Source: Beijerinckiaceae bacterium (GTDB taxonomy: Bacteria > Pseudomonadota > Alphaproteobacteria > Rhizobiales > Beijerinckiaceae). Taken from it: DNA of 64,000 nt. Position numbers and translations under genes: made by a program. The stretch lies in assembly GCA_947452005.1 (NCBI GenBank), contig CANGBC010000007.1:54181-118180 (forward strand). The letters are read 5' to 3'. Below are positions 45,339 through 54,401 of the stretch, piece by piece. Position 1 is the first letter of the stretch; each line of letters begins with the position of its first letter. The notes below the pieces were generated by a model. The model searched no databases, was not told where the DNA came from, and was given only the letters and a program-made list of their open reading frames with translations.

Positions 45339-45587
45339 TCAATGCGCCGGTAGTCGGATGCCGTCGCTGGGCCGTTGTTCGACCGGGAAACAATTGGTGC
45401 GGCGGGAATCAAGGCAGCGCTGCAATTGCTCCTGATCGTAAAACTGTTTCACAACCCATATGGAGAACAGAACCAAAAGCAGGATGAACACGCCCGCGAT
45501 CAGATTGACCCGGGTGCGGTGGGCCTCATGGGCCTCGTGGTCCTCGTGGTCCTCGTGGGGGTCGTGGGGTGTCGGGGGTTGGGTCAT
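45339..45587 (-). CDS. Small His-rich single-pass membrane protein
   Basis: 82 residues. The N-terminal cytoplasmic tail is a His/Glu/Asp-rich run (HDPHEDHEDHEAHEAH) encoded by tandem DNA microrepeats; one helix follows (about 28-46, NLIAGVFILLLVLFSIWVV), then a short outer part with two cysteines (QRCLDSRRTNCFPVE). The C-x8-C tail after one helix resembles small unknown proteins seen in Rhizobiales. The His-rich tail could bind metal. No good ribosome binding site is visible, so the start is uncertain. Confidence 0.6.
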   Translation of the reverse strand: MTQPPTPHDPHEDHEDHEAHEAHRTRVNLIAGVFILLLVLFSIWVVKQFYDQEQLQRCLDSRRTNCFPVEQRPSDGIRLPAH

Positions 45588-45731
45588 CGTGTGTGGGTTT
45601 GATCCGGTCTGTGGCCTTGAAAGCGCAGGTGGGGCGGGCCGTGCCTCCGCGAGGCAAAAAAGGCTCGCATCTTCGGGCTGAGGTTGCTAGGCCTCTGGCC
45701 AACCTCCCCGTATCTTGAAGGTGCTGCACGG

Positions 45732-46418
45732 ATGACAACCAATACGCTTGCCTTGACCCGCCGTTTCTTTCTGGCCGCTGCGCCCTTCGGGCTCGCTGGC
45801 TGCGCGGCGACCGGTGGGCAGGTGCCTTCGGCTGCTACCCCCTCGCTGCGTGAGCTCCTCTCTGGCCCTTATGGCGAGATCGAGGACAATGGCATCATCG
45901 TACCGGAAGTCGATCTGGAAGACATCGATCCGCGCTTCCTGCGCCAGACCGTACCTTATGCCGGCAAGCAGCCGGTTGGCACCATCATCGTCGATACGCC
46001 CAATCGTCATGTCTATCTGGTGCGTCCCGAAGGCAAGGCTATCCGTTACGGCTGCGGCGTGGGCCGTGCGGGCTATGAATTCAAGGGCGGCGGATATATT
46101 GGCCGCACCGCTGTCTGGCCGCGCTGGGCACCCACATCCAACATGATTGCGGCTATGCCCGAGCGCTACAAGCCTGTGGCTGGTGGCATGCCAGGCGGTA
46201 TTGAAAATCCGTTGGGTGCGCGCGCGCTCTATATCTGGCGTGATGGCGCGGAGAGCAATTACCGCATCCATGGCACCAATGAGCCCGACAGCATCGGCAC
46301 GGCCGTGTCATCTGGCTGCATTCGCCTGTTCAACCATGACATTATCGACCTTCACCGTCGCATTCACCCCAGCGCAAAGGTGGTCGTGATTCACGGTGGT
46401 TCGGTAGCTGCGGCCTAA
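45732..46418 (+). CDS. L,D-transpeptidase (YkuD family) lipoprotein
   Basis: A 228-residue enzyme that makes or exchanges meso-DAP cross-links in peptidoglycan or attaches proteins to it. The N-terminus has RRFF followed by a lipobox LAGC (Cys24), so it is a lipoprotein, possibly Tat-exported. The catalytic YkuD domain occupies about residues 82-228, with IDTPNRHVYL-like start, His180 (IHGTNEP) and nucleophile Cys196 in SSGCIRLFN. The ATG at 45732 gives the intact signal. Single gene, divergent from the His-rich protein gene. Confidence 0.93.
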   Translation: MTTNTLALTRRFFLAAAPFGLAGCAATGGQVPSAATPSLRELLSGPYGEIEDNGIIVPEVDLEDIDPRFLRQTVPYAGKQPVGTIIVDTPNRHVYLVRPEGKAIRYGCGVGRAGYEFKGGGYIGRTAVWPRWAPTSNMIAAMPERYKPVAGGMPGGIENPLGARALYIWRDGAESNYRIHGTNEPDSIGTAVSSGCIRLFNHDIIDLHRRIHPSAKVVVIHGGSVAAA

Positions 46419-46507
46419 GCTACTCTGCGATCTATACAATTTGTATCGGTTCGGTTTAAGCTCTGATCAAAGCTGGTGATGACCAGATCTTTGAAAGAGA
46501 GGGCTTT

Positions 46508-47479
46508 GTGCTGCCCCTTGGCAGGTTTGGCGCGTTGCATTCGGCCGATTGCGACGTGCTTCAACAAAACATCCGCGCGCGGTTTCCCGGCACCTATGAT
46601 TTGGCGGCGACGCCCGGGCGCGGGCGCGACTGGTCGATGCGCATCCATTCTGTGGATCTGGGGCGCGCCAAGCTGGCGGCGCTCGAGATGGACGCCTGTT
46701 CGATGGCCAATGCCCGCGACGGCGTGGTCCGCCTGCTGTTTCCGCTGACATCGGGTCTTGAAATGGTCGTGGGGTCGAAGCGCCAGGCCATTTCTGCGGG
46801 GCAGGCTGTGTTCGGCCCGCTTCAGGATTTTCGCAATATCTATGCGGATGATTATCGCGGTCTGGTTTTGGGGCTGCCCAAGCGCATGCTGGAAGAGGCA
46901 CTGACCGATTTTGGTTGGTCTGGACGTCTGTCTGATGTGCTGGAGCAAGTCTCCGTGCAGCCCAACGGGGCTGCAGCCGCCATTGGTCGCCTGTTGCTCG
47001 CGCTTGTGCGCACGCTGGATGAAGCGCCCGAAAACATGCTGTCGCAGAAGCGCTTTATGACAGCGCACGAGGAATTGCTGATCCTCAATCTGGCCCGCAT
47101 TCTGGCCCGCGAGGAAATGCGCGCACCAAGGGCCGATGCATCGGCGCTCTATTTGTCGCGCGCGCTTGATTACATGCATGCGCATGTTTTTGACGAGATT
47201 GGCCCAACCTCTGTGGCGCGTGCGGCAGGTTGCAGCCTGCGCAATCTGCAATTGCTCTTCCAGCGCGATTATGGACAGACCATCACCGGCTCCTTGCGCC
47301 AATTGCGCCTGCGGGCGGCCCAAGCCCGGCTTGCGGCCTGTGACCCGGCCGATACGATTACGGCAGTCGCCACGGATTGCGGTTTTTCACATTTGAGCGA
47401 CTTTGCCCGCCATTACCGGGCCCTGTTTGGCGAATTGCCCTCCCAGACGCTGGCGCGCCGGCGCCAATCGCCAGCCTGA
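46508..47479 (+). CDS. AraC family transcriptional regulator
   Basis: A 323-residue regulator with an N-terminal AraC_binding_2-type sensor domain (about 40-190) and a C-terminal double helix-turn-helix: SVARAAGCSLRNLQLLFQRD and TITAVATDCGFSHLSDFARHYRALFGELP, the latter a near-perfect AraC signature. GTG start at 46508 after AGAGAGG. Neighbouring genes do not reveal its target. Confidence 0.92.
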   Translation: MLPLGRFGALHSADCDVLQQNIRARFPGTYDLAATPGRGRDWSMRIHSVDLGRAKLAALEMDACSMANARDGVVRLLFPLTSGLEMVVGSKRQAISAGQAVFGPLQDFRNIYADDYRGLVLGLPKRMLEEALTDFGWSGRLSDVLEQVSVQPNGAAAAIGRLLLALVRTLDEAPENMLSQKRFMTAHEELLILNLARILAREEMRAPRADASALYLSRALDYMHAHVFDEIGPTSVARAAGCSLRNLQLLFQRDYGQTITGSLRQLRLRAAQARLAACDPADTITAVATDCGFSHLSDFARHYRALFGELPSQTLARRRQSPA

Positions 47480-47577
47480 AACCGCCTGATTGCGCGCAGG
47501 CGATGCGCCTTCGCGCGCGCGATATTGCGGAGCCCTTGTTGCGCCTAAGCTTTGGCATCACAGGGGAATCGCCAGCA

Positions 47578-47961
47578 ATGTCGTCGCGCAAGGATAGAAC
47601 AATCACCCGCAATGACCTGGCTGAAGCCGTCGCGCGGGCCTCCGGCCTGCCGCGCCGCGATGGCAAGGAATTTGTCGAGGTCTTCTTCGATCTGATCACC
47701 GAGTCCCTGATGCGCAAAGAAACGGTGCTGCTTTCGGGCTTTGGCAAATTCTCGGTGGTCGAGCGGGCCCCCCGCCGGGCGCGCAATGTCCGCGCCGGGC
47801 ATGATGTCATGATTGAGGCCCGTCAGGCGATTGTGTTCCGCCCAGCGCTCGGTCTGGTCGAGGAATTGAGCGGCTCCGTGCGTAAAGCCGGGGCTGATAT
47901 GCCGCAAAAGGCCAGCGCCTGCCCCACGGCTCTTGAAAAGCCTGCATTTCTCCGTAAGTGA
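47578..47961 (+). CDS. IHF/HU family DNA-binding protein, divergent
   Basis: 127 residues. Residues 8-95 match the IHF-alpha/HU fold: TRNDLAEAVARASGLPR, VEVFFDLITESLMRKETVLLSGFGKFSV. In the DNA-inserting arm, the conserved RNP-x-TG is changed to RNVRAGHD, so the proline that kinks DNA is missing, and the C-terminus carries a 30-residue extension. It is thus not standard IhfA and may bend DNA less or differently. GGGGAA lies before the ATG. It precedes the Gld-type ABC genes by 75 bases in the same direction. Confidence 0.8.
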   Translation: MSSRKDRTITRNDLAEAVARASGLPRRDGKEFVEVFFDLITESLMRKETVLLSGFGKFSVVERAPRRARNVRAGHDVMIEARQAIVFRPALGLVEELSGSVRKAGADMPQKASACPTALEKPAFLRK

Positions 47962-48036
47962 TGGCCGCGGCCGTTTTCATCTGAAAGCGGCCAAGAGGCC
48001 AAGGCCCCCTTCAAGCGGGCCATAAGGGAGAAGATC

Positions 48037-48813
48037 ATGGCGGTCGGCCAAGCGCTCGTCGAGACGAGGGCGTTGATCAAGACTTTTGGGCCCGTCAGGG
48101 CGGTGGATGGAATTTCCTTCACGGTCGGGCGCGGCGAGGTTGTCGGTTTTCTGGGGCCCAACGGCGCTGGCAAATCCACGACCATGAAAATGATCGCAGG
48201 CTTTCTGGAGCCGACCTCCGGAACCGCCTTTGTGGCGGGCTTTGACAGCCAGCGTGATCCGATTTCCGCGCGCAACCATCTGGGCTATCTGCCTGAAGGT
48301 GCGCCGGCCTATCCCGATATGACGGTCGCTGATTTTCTCGCCTTTGTGGCAGGCATGCGCGGGCTCTCACCTGCGCAAGGCCAACGCCGTCTGGCTGAGC
48401 TTGTTGAGAGCATTGATCTGGCCGATGTGTGGAACCGCCGCATTGAAGCTTTGTCGAAAGGCTACAAGCGCCGCGTCGGTATTGCCCAAGCTCTGGTGCA
48501 TGATCCCGATGTGCTGGTGCTGGATGAGCCTACCGACGGACTCGACCCCAATCAGAAACATGAAATGCGCGCTTTGATCCGCACGCTCGCGCCGACCAAA
48601 GCGATTATCGTGTCCACCCATATTCTCGAAGAGGTCGAAGCCATTTGCACGCGCGCCATTGTGATTGCGCGCGGCAAAATGCTGGCCGATGGCACGCCGG
48701 CCGATCTTCTGGCCCATGCGCCGCACCGTGATGAGTCCATGCCGCAACTTGTGAAGACGACGCCGCTGGAAGATGCCTTCCGTCACATCACGCTTGATCA
48801 GGCGGGAGTGTAA
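48037..48813 (+). CDS. ABC transporter ATP-binding protein, GldA-like
   Basis: A 258-residue ATPase of the ABC-2 export type. Walker A GPNGAGKST is at residues 40-48, the signature reads LSKGYKRRVG near 140-149, and Walker B VLVLDEPTDGLDPNQ follows. In gliding Bacteroidetes, GldA with GldF and GldG forms an ABC complex; homologues in proteobacteria have unknown roles. AGGGAGA is well placed. First gene of a four-gene set. Confidence 0.92.
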   Translation: MAVGQALVETRALIKTFGPVRAVDGISFTVGRGEVVGFLGPNGAGKSTTMKMIAGFLEPTSGTAFVAGFDSQRDPISARNHLGYLPEGAPAYPDMTVADFLAFVAGMRGLSPAQGQRRLAELVESIDLADVWNRRIEALSKGYKRRVGIAQALVHDPDVLVLDEPTDGLDPNQKHEMRALIRTLAPTKAIIVSTHILEEVEAICTRAIVIARGKMLADGTPADLLAHAPHRDESMPQLVKTTPLEDAFRHITLDQAGV

Positions 48814-48814
48814 G

Positions 48815-49549
48815 ATGCGCGCGCTCATGTTGATCTTCCGTCGCGAATTTGCCGCTTATTTTGCCACACCTCTGGCCGCCGTGTTTCTGGCCGTCTTTGT
48901 GGGTGTCTCGACCGGCATGACGTTTTTCGTTTCCAACTTCTTTGATCGCTCGCAGGCTGATCTGTCATCCTTCTTCACTTGGCAGCCGTGGCTGTTGCTG
49001 GTGTTGATGCCAGCGGTGGGCATGCGCCTGTGGGCGGAAGAGCGCCGCCTTGGCACGATCGAGCTTCTGATGACGCTGCCTGTGCAGCCTTGGAAAATTG
49101 TCTTTTCCAAATGGCTTGCCGCTTTTGCTTTTGCAGGTCTGGCTTTGGTCTTCACCATGCCACTGTGGATCACGGTGAATTGGCTGGGGTCGCCCGACAA
49201 TGGCGTCATTCTCGCTTCCTACCTTGGCGCTTGGCTGATGGCGGGTGCGTTTCTCGCCATTGCGTCGTGCATTTCGGCGCTCACCAAAAATCAGGTGCTG
49301 GCTTTTATCGGCGCCGTGATTGCGGGCTTCATCTTTGTGATGGCCGGCTTTGATCTGGTGCTGGCGGCTGTGCGGCCTTGGGCGCCTGATGTTGTCGTGC
49401 AGGTGATTGCCTCCATGTCGTTCATCGGTCATTTCCAGCGCATCACGGATGGCGTGTTTGAAGCCTCCGCGCTGGTTTTCTTTATTTCGCTGATCGCCTT
49501 CGCGCTCTGGCTCAATGTCCAGATCCTCGATGCGCGCAAGGCTGCGTGA
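48815..49549 (+). CDS. ABC-2 type permease, GldF-like
   Basis: A 244-residue permease with six helices, starting with IFRREFAAYFATPLAAVF and containing LWAEERRLGTIELLMTLPV, the ABC-2/NosY-GldF mark. The ATG begins one base after the stop of the ATPase gene, so the pair is co-translated. The open frame starts earlier at 48773 but that would overlap the ATPase. Confidence 0.92.
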   Translation: MRALMLIFRREFAAYFATPLAAVFLAVFVGVSTGMTFFVSNFFDRSQADLSSFFTWQPWLLLVLMPAVGMRLWAEERRLGTIELLMTLPVQPWKIVFSKWLAAFAFAGLALVFTMPLWITVNWLGSPDNGVILASYLGAWLMAGAFLAIASCISALTKNQVLAFIGAVIAGFIFVMAGFDLVLAAVRPWAPDVVVQVIASMSFIGHFQRITDGVFEASALVFFISLIAFALWLNVQILDARKAA

Positions 49550-49559
49550 GGGCACACAC

Positions 49560-51416
49560 ATGACCAAGACCTTCACAACCGGCCGTCTCGTCATCATTGC
49601 AGCGCTTTTGGGTGCGGTGATTTTTGGTGCGGTCAATCTGATCGCGTCCAACACATTGCGCGGCGCGCGCATTGATCTCACCCAACAAAAACTCTTCTCG
49701 CTGTCCAATGGCACCAAGTTGATGCTGGGCGAGATTGCCGAACCCATTCGCTTCCGCTTCTTCATGTCATCCGGCCTGACGCGCGAAGCCCCGCAGATTG
49801 CAGCCTTCGCGTCGCGCGTGCGCGCCATGCTGGATGCTTATGTTGCTTCATCCAAGGGCAAGATCATTATCGAAGTGATCGATCCCAAGCCCTATTCGGA
49901 AGAAGAAGATCGCGCGGTGGCCTTTGGCATCAGCCCGATGCAGGCCTCCAACGGTGACCGCTTGTTCTTCGGTTTGGCGGCGACCAATTCCACAACAGGC
50001 AAGGCAACGATTGCCGCTTTCTCCCCAGAACGCGAAGCCTATCTCGAATATGATCTGACGCGGCTCGTGGCGGAGCTCGACCGCAAGGGCAAGGCGGTGG
50101 TCGCGCTGATCGATGGCATGAACCTTCAGGGCAATCCGCAGCTGGGCATGCGTGAGCAGCAAGTGCTCGTGCAGATGAAGCAGTTCTTTGACGTGCAGCC
50201 TTTGCAAGGCGAAGTGACAGAGCTGCCCGAAAAGACGCGCGTGCTGATGGTCGTACAGCCGCAAAACCTGTCGGACAAAACGCTGTTTGCGATTGACCAA
50301 TGGGTCATGTCGGGCGGCGCCACACTGATCTTTGTTGATCCCCATGCCGAGAGCCAGGTTGGCCCGCGCGGCCAGCCGCCCGCTGACAGTTCATCTGATC
50401 TGCAAAAGCTCTTTGCTGCTTGGGGCGTGCGTTATGATGCCACCAAGGCCGTTGCTGATCCGGGCTTTGCTTTGCAGACCGAGCGCATGATCAATGGTCG
50501 GCCCGCCAGCATGAGCAATCTGCCGTGGATCGCCGTGCATGATGAGGGCCTGCGCAAGGATGACGCCATTCTCGCGCAGCTGTCTGCCATGGTCATGACG
50601 ACAGTTGGCTCCTTTGAAAGCGCCAAGGCTGGTGTGAGCCTGCGCCCGCTCGTCACCGCCTCCAAGAAGGCTGGCATTCTGCCAGCTGAACAGATGAAAG
50701 ATCGCAACGCTGATCTGCGCGCGTTGCTGGTGAAGATTGAGCCGCCAGCCTCTCCGCCGGTGATCGCCGCGCGCCTCAATGGCACGTTGGAAAGCGCCTA
50801 TCCCAAAGCACCTGAAGGCGTGACGCCCAAGGGCGAGTTGCTCACGCGCAACAGCAAGCTTGTCAATGTCATTCTGGTGGGTGATGCTGATATGCTGATG
50901 GACCGTACCTGGGTGCAGCGTCGCAATGTCATGGGCTCGGAAGTGGCACAGGCTTTCGCCAATAATGGTGATTTCGTCATCAATGCGATTGAGCAAATGG
51001 CGGGCGGTGTGGCTTTGGCTGATCTGCGCGGACGTGGCGTTTCATGGCGCCCGTTTGAGTTGATCCAGCAAAAAGAGCAGGAAGCCAATCAGCGTTACCG
51101 CGCCAAGGAGCAGGCTTTGCAGGAGCGTCTGAAAGACGCTGAGCAGAAGCTGCAGGAATTGGCACGCGGTGGTCAGAAGGGCACGGAAGTGCTCACCCCT
51201 GAACAGATGAAGACCATCGAAAAATTCAAGGGCGATCTGTTGGCCACGCGCGAAGAATTGCGCGCGGTGCAATTTGATCTGCGCAAGGATGTCGACTGGA
51301 TCAAGAACGCCGTCATTGCTGTGAATGTCGCGCTTGTGCCGATTGTGGTGGGTGTGTTGGCGCTGTTGCTCGCCTTCCGCAGCCGCCGTCGCGCATTGCC
51401 GCGCAAAGACGCTTGA
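49560..51416 (+). CDS. GldG-like ABC transporter auxiliary protein
   Basis: A 618-residue membrane-anchored periplasmic protein: helix at residues 10-28, an ABC_transp_aux domain (DLTQQKLFSLSNGTKLMLGEI, VEVIDPKPYSEEEDRAVAFGI, then DGMNLQGNPQLGM), a coiled coil near residues 505-535 (KEQALQERLKDAEQKLQEL) and a C-terminal helix (about 585-610) followed by RSRRR. This is the GldG/DUF7088 arrangement. It follows the GldF-like gene by 10 bases. Confidence 0.9.
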   Translation: MTKTFTTGRLVIIAALLGAVIFGAVNLIASNTLRGARIDLTQQKLFSLSNGTKLMLGEIAEPIRFRFFMSSGLTREAPQIAAFASRVRAMLDAYVASSKGKIIIEVIDPKPYSEEEDRAVAFGISPMQASNGDRLFFGLAATNSTTGKATIAAFSPEREAYLEYDLTRLVAELDRKGKAVVALIDGMNLQGNPQLGMREQQVLVQMKQFFDVQPLQGEVTELPEKTRVLMVVQPQNLSDKTLFAIDQWVMSGGATLIFVDPHAESQVGPRGQPPADSSSDLQKLFAAWGVRYDATKAVADPGFALQTERMINGRPASMSNLPWIAVHDEGLRKDDAILAQLSAMVMTTVGSFESAKAGVSLRPLVTASKKAGILPAEQMKDRNADLRALLVKIEPPASPPVIAARLNGTLESAYPKAPEGVTPKGELLTRNSKLVNVILVGDADMLMDRTWVQRRNVMGSEVAQAFANNGDFVINAIEQMAGGVALADLRGRGVSWRPFELIQQKEQEANQRYRAKEQALQERLKDAEQKLQELARGGQKGTEVLTPEQMKTIEKFKGDLLATREELRAVQFDLRKDVDWIKNAVIAVNVALVPIVVGVLALLLAFRSRRRALPRKDA

Positions 51417-51426
51417 GGATTGCCGC

Positions 51427-52443
51427 ATGAACATGAAACAAATCGGCCTTCTCTCCGCGCTTGCGGCTCTCTGCGTGGCCGCCGCCGCACTTTCGATGAG
51501 CTCAGGGCCGCAAGGCTTTGCCTCCGACAAGCGCGGCCAGCTAGTCTTTCCGGGGCTCACCCAGAAAGCCAATGATGTGACCAGCATCACCATCCGCGAT
51601 TTCGAGCGCGCCTTTACGGTCGAGCGTCGTGAAGATGGTTTTTACAACAAAGAGAGCGGCTATCCGGTCAAGCCGGATGCGTTCCGCGATCTGGTGGGCA
51701 GCGCATCGTTCCTGACCTTTGAAGAAACCAAGACGTCTGATCCGGCGCGCATGGCGGATCTGGGTCTGGCAGAGCCCGGTGCCGCACCTGAAGCGGTCGG
51801 GCGCGACATGACGTTTCGCGATGCCAAGGGCAATGTTCTGGCGGGTCTCACCGTTGGCAATAGCGATGCAACAGTTGGTGGCGCACGCGGTGGCACGTTC
51901 ATCAAGCTTGCAGATCAAAAGCAGGCGTTGCTGGTGCGCGGACAATTGCGCGTGCCGGTTCCCCATGCAGCTTGGTATGAGATCAATTTCGTCAACATCC
52001 AGCGGGATGCTTTGGCTGGCATTGTGATCAAGGGTGGTGGTCTGGACGAGATCATCACCAAGGCTGAAAAGAAGGGCGATGACATCACGCTCGTGAATGC
52101 ACCTGACGGGCGTACGGGCGATGGCTCCAAGCTGATGCGGCTTGGCTTTATGGTTGACCCGATTTCCTTCCAGGACGTGCGCAAGGCTGCAGGCGCGCCT
52201 GGCGCTGATGCACGCCAGATGATCGTCACCTCATGGAAGGGCTATACGATCACCTATACGGCGATTGGCGATGTGGCTGACGGCTGGGTGCGTTTCACCA
52301 CGCAGGTGACGAGTGATGTGGGCAAGGAAGAGGCCGAAGATTTCCGCCGCAAGACGGAAGGCTTTGACTTCAAACTCGCGCAGCACGAAATCGACATGCT
52401 GCGCTGGACGCTGAAAGATGTGACGCAAGAGGCGAAGAGCTAG
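51427..52443 (+). CDS. DUF4340 domain protein
   Basis: A 338-residue exported or N-anchored protein with an N-terminal helix (LLSALAALCVAAAAL) and a DUF4340 core of repeated strands, beginning VTSITIRDFERAFTVERREDGFYNKE. DUF4340 genes regularly follow GldG-like genes, and the partner is thought to be part of the same envelope complex. The ATG lies 10 bases after the GldG stop. Function unknown. Confidence 0.87.
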   Translation: MNMKQIGLLSALAALCVAAAALSMSSGPQGFASDKRGQLVFPGLTQKANDVTSITIRDFERAFTVERREDGFYNKESGYPVKPDAFRDLVGSASFLTFEETKTSDPARMADLGLAEPGAAPEAVGRDMTFRDAKGNVLAGLTVGNSDATVGGARGGTFIKLADQKQALLVRGQLRVPVPHAAWYEINFVNIQRDALAGIVIKGGGLDEIITKAEKKGDDITLVNAPDGRTGDGSKLMRLGFMVDPISFQDVRKAAGAPGADARQMIVTSWKGYTITYTAIGDVADGWVRFTTQVTSDVGKEEAEDFRRKTEGFDFKLAQHEIDMLRWTLKDVTQEAKS

Positions 52444-52448
52444 TCTTT

Positions 52449-52536
52449 CGTCATTGCGAGCGAAGCGAAGCAATCGAATCCATTGACGAATGTTTCACCA
52501 TGGATTGCTTCGTCGCTAACGCTCCTCGCAATGACG
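52449..52536. repeat. Dispersed palindromic repeat, CGTCATTGCGAG family (copy 6)
   Basis: Ends CGTCATTGCGAG / CTCGCAATGACG, between the convergent DUF4340 and glucan-synthesis genes. Confidence 0.85.
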
Positions 52537-52545
52537 AGGTGTCGA

Positions 52546-54165
52546 TCAGAGATGATAAATCCGGAAAGCATAGTGCCAGCTTTCCGTGATCGGCTTGCCC
52601 TCGGCCTGCAACAGACATTGCATCGTGCCGACCGTCTCCAGCTCATGCTGCACATCGAGCATCACGCGGAAGCCGTTGATCTTGGGGTAGGGCACCAGAA
52701 AGAAGCGCTGCATCTGCGCATTTTGCGCGGAGGCCACAATCTTCACCAGTTCCGGATGTTTCAGATAATAGGCGAGATCACCGCCGACAAAATCGACAAT
52801 ATAGCGGCGTGAATCCGGGGCTGCTTTTTCACCAGAGCCCAAAGCAACAGGCGGCGCAGAATAGGTCTCGCGCGCATAGCCCAGTTTGTGCAGCGACAGG
52901 CCATCAAGCATCGCGCGGATGCGATAGCCGAATGTGAAGCGTTTTCCCGGCTCAAGCGCGCCGTCTGGCACGAAGGAGCAGATGATATTGTCAGCCGTCT
53001 CATCCTTGGTGGCCAGCTCAATCAACTCGACATGGCCAGAGCCCCAGTCATGGCTGGGTTCGATCCAGTAAGAGGGGCGTTCTTCATAGGCCAGTTCGAC
53101 ATCCGCATAATGCTGAGTGTTGCGATCGCGCTGCATCAGGCCAAAGCCCTTGAGCCCCGCAACCGGATAGCGCTGCACTTCCTGAATTTGCGGGTTCTTC
53201 AAAGGCCGCCACATAAAGCCGCCTTTTTCTGTTTGGATCAGCAGGCCATCGCTGTCATGCAGCTCGGGGCGAAACTCATCATATTTGTTGCGGTCGTTCA
53301 TGTGGCGATCATTCTCGCCCATGAGGAACATGGAGGTGAGCGGCGCCATGCCCAGCCGCTCGACAGGCACGCGCGGGAAGATCGACACGGTGAGATTGAT
53401 CGCCGTTTCGTCCTGCGGGAAAATATCAAACTGATAGGCACCCGCGAGCGAGGGTGAATCCAAGAGCGCATAAAGCGTGATCTTGTCCGAGCCCAGCGTG
53501 GGTTGCTCGATCCAGAATTCCTTGAAGAAGGGAAACTCTTCGTTGTTGTCGAGTTTGCCGGTGCCAATCGCGAGGCCGCGTGCGGACAGGCCATATTTCT
53601 GATCGCGTCCCAGAAAACGGAAATAGCTCACACCAACAAAACTGATCAGCTCGTCGAATGTGCGCGCGCTGTTGAGCGGATAATTGATTTTGAACCCCGC
53701 ATAGCCGAGATCGCTGGGCAGGTTCTTGCCGAAATCCGGATTGCGATATTCGAAGTTTTTGGGGTTGTAGTCGAACGGCTTGGCGACGCCACCGACGACC
53801 ATATTGATCTTCACTTCCGTCTTGAACAAATGGCCCAAGTGGAAGAGTCCCAGATGCGCGCGCTTGTTGGGATCTTGAATCGGGTCTGGATCATCGCGGA
53901 AGCGGATCGGCTGCCAATTGTCCCAATCAAGCGCCTCAATCTCAGGCGGCAGTTTGGTGACGCGCGGCTCAAAAGCGCGCTCGGACAAGGCACGCGCGCG
54001 CAGCACGACATCTTCGTAGGTGAAGCGCGGCGCATCGGCGCGCGGCGGTGCTGGCATGGGCAACGCATTGGCAGGCTTGGTCTGCGCCTGCACCTCGTGG
54101 GCGGCAAGGGCGGAGGCGAGGGCTGCCATCAAAGAGCGGCGCGTCAGATCGAAGGAGGAGGGCAA
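52546..54165 (-). CDS. Periplasmic glucan biosynthesis protein, OpgD/OpgG family
   Basis: A 539-residue periplasmic protein of the MdoG family (beta-propeller-like sandwich plus Ig domain) that acts on the backbone or branching of osmoregulated periplasmic glucans. Core motifs: FTYEDVVLRARALSERAF, WDNWQPIRFRDDP, LFHLGHLF, YALLDSPSLAGAYQFD, and MLDVQHELETVGTMQCLL near the end. The N-terminus has a Tat signal (LTRRSLMAALASALAAHEVQAQ), as in E. coli OpgD. No ATG precedes the RR; a TTG at 54165 with AGGA eight bases upstream is the likely start, giving a complete signal. Confidence 0.9.
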   Translation of the reverse strand: MPSSFDLTRRSLMAALASALAAHEVQAQTKPANALPMPAPPRADAPRFTYEDVVLRARALSERAFEPRVTKLPPEIEALDWDNWQPIRFRDDPDPIQDPNKRAHLGLFHLGHLFKTEVKINMVVGGVAKPFDYNPKNFEYRNPDFGKNLPSDLGYAGFKINYPLNSARTFDELISFVGVSYFRFLGRDQKYGLSARGLAIGTGKLDNNEEFPFFKEFWIEQPTLGSDKITLYALLDSPSLAGAYQFDIFPQDETAINLTVSIFPRVPVERLGMAPLTSMFLMGENDRHMNDRNKYDEFRPELHDSDGLLIQTEKGGFMWRPLKNPQIQEVQRYPVAGLKGFGLMQRDRNTQHYADVELAYEERPSYWIEPSHDWGSGHVELIELATKDETADNIICSFVPDGALEPGKRFTFGYRIRAMLDGLSLHKLGYARETYSAPPVALGSGEKAAPDSRRYIVDFVGGDLAYYLKHPELVKIVASAQNAQMQRFFLVPYPKINGFRVMLDVQHELETVGTMQCLLQAEGKPITESWHYAFRIYHL

Positions 54166-54401
54166 ACGGCAAAATCCTGAACAGGACGAAAGGGGAGCGA
54201 GGCAAACATGCCCGGCAAATGAGGCTCGAACGCGGCGGTAAATTCCTTCATGGAGCGACAATTTGCAAGCGTTGACCCCTGCTAAAGAAGGGGGTCGCTT
54301 GCCGCAATGCGCCAAACAATCTCGTCTTGAAGCCACGTGCAAGTCGTGCGAGCCTTGTGGCAACGGCTCGCCTCGAGCAGAGCCGATTCAGGGAGGGGTA
54401 T

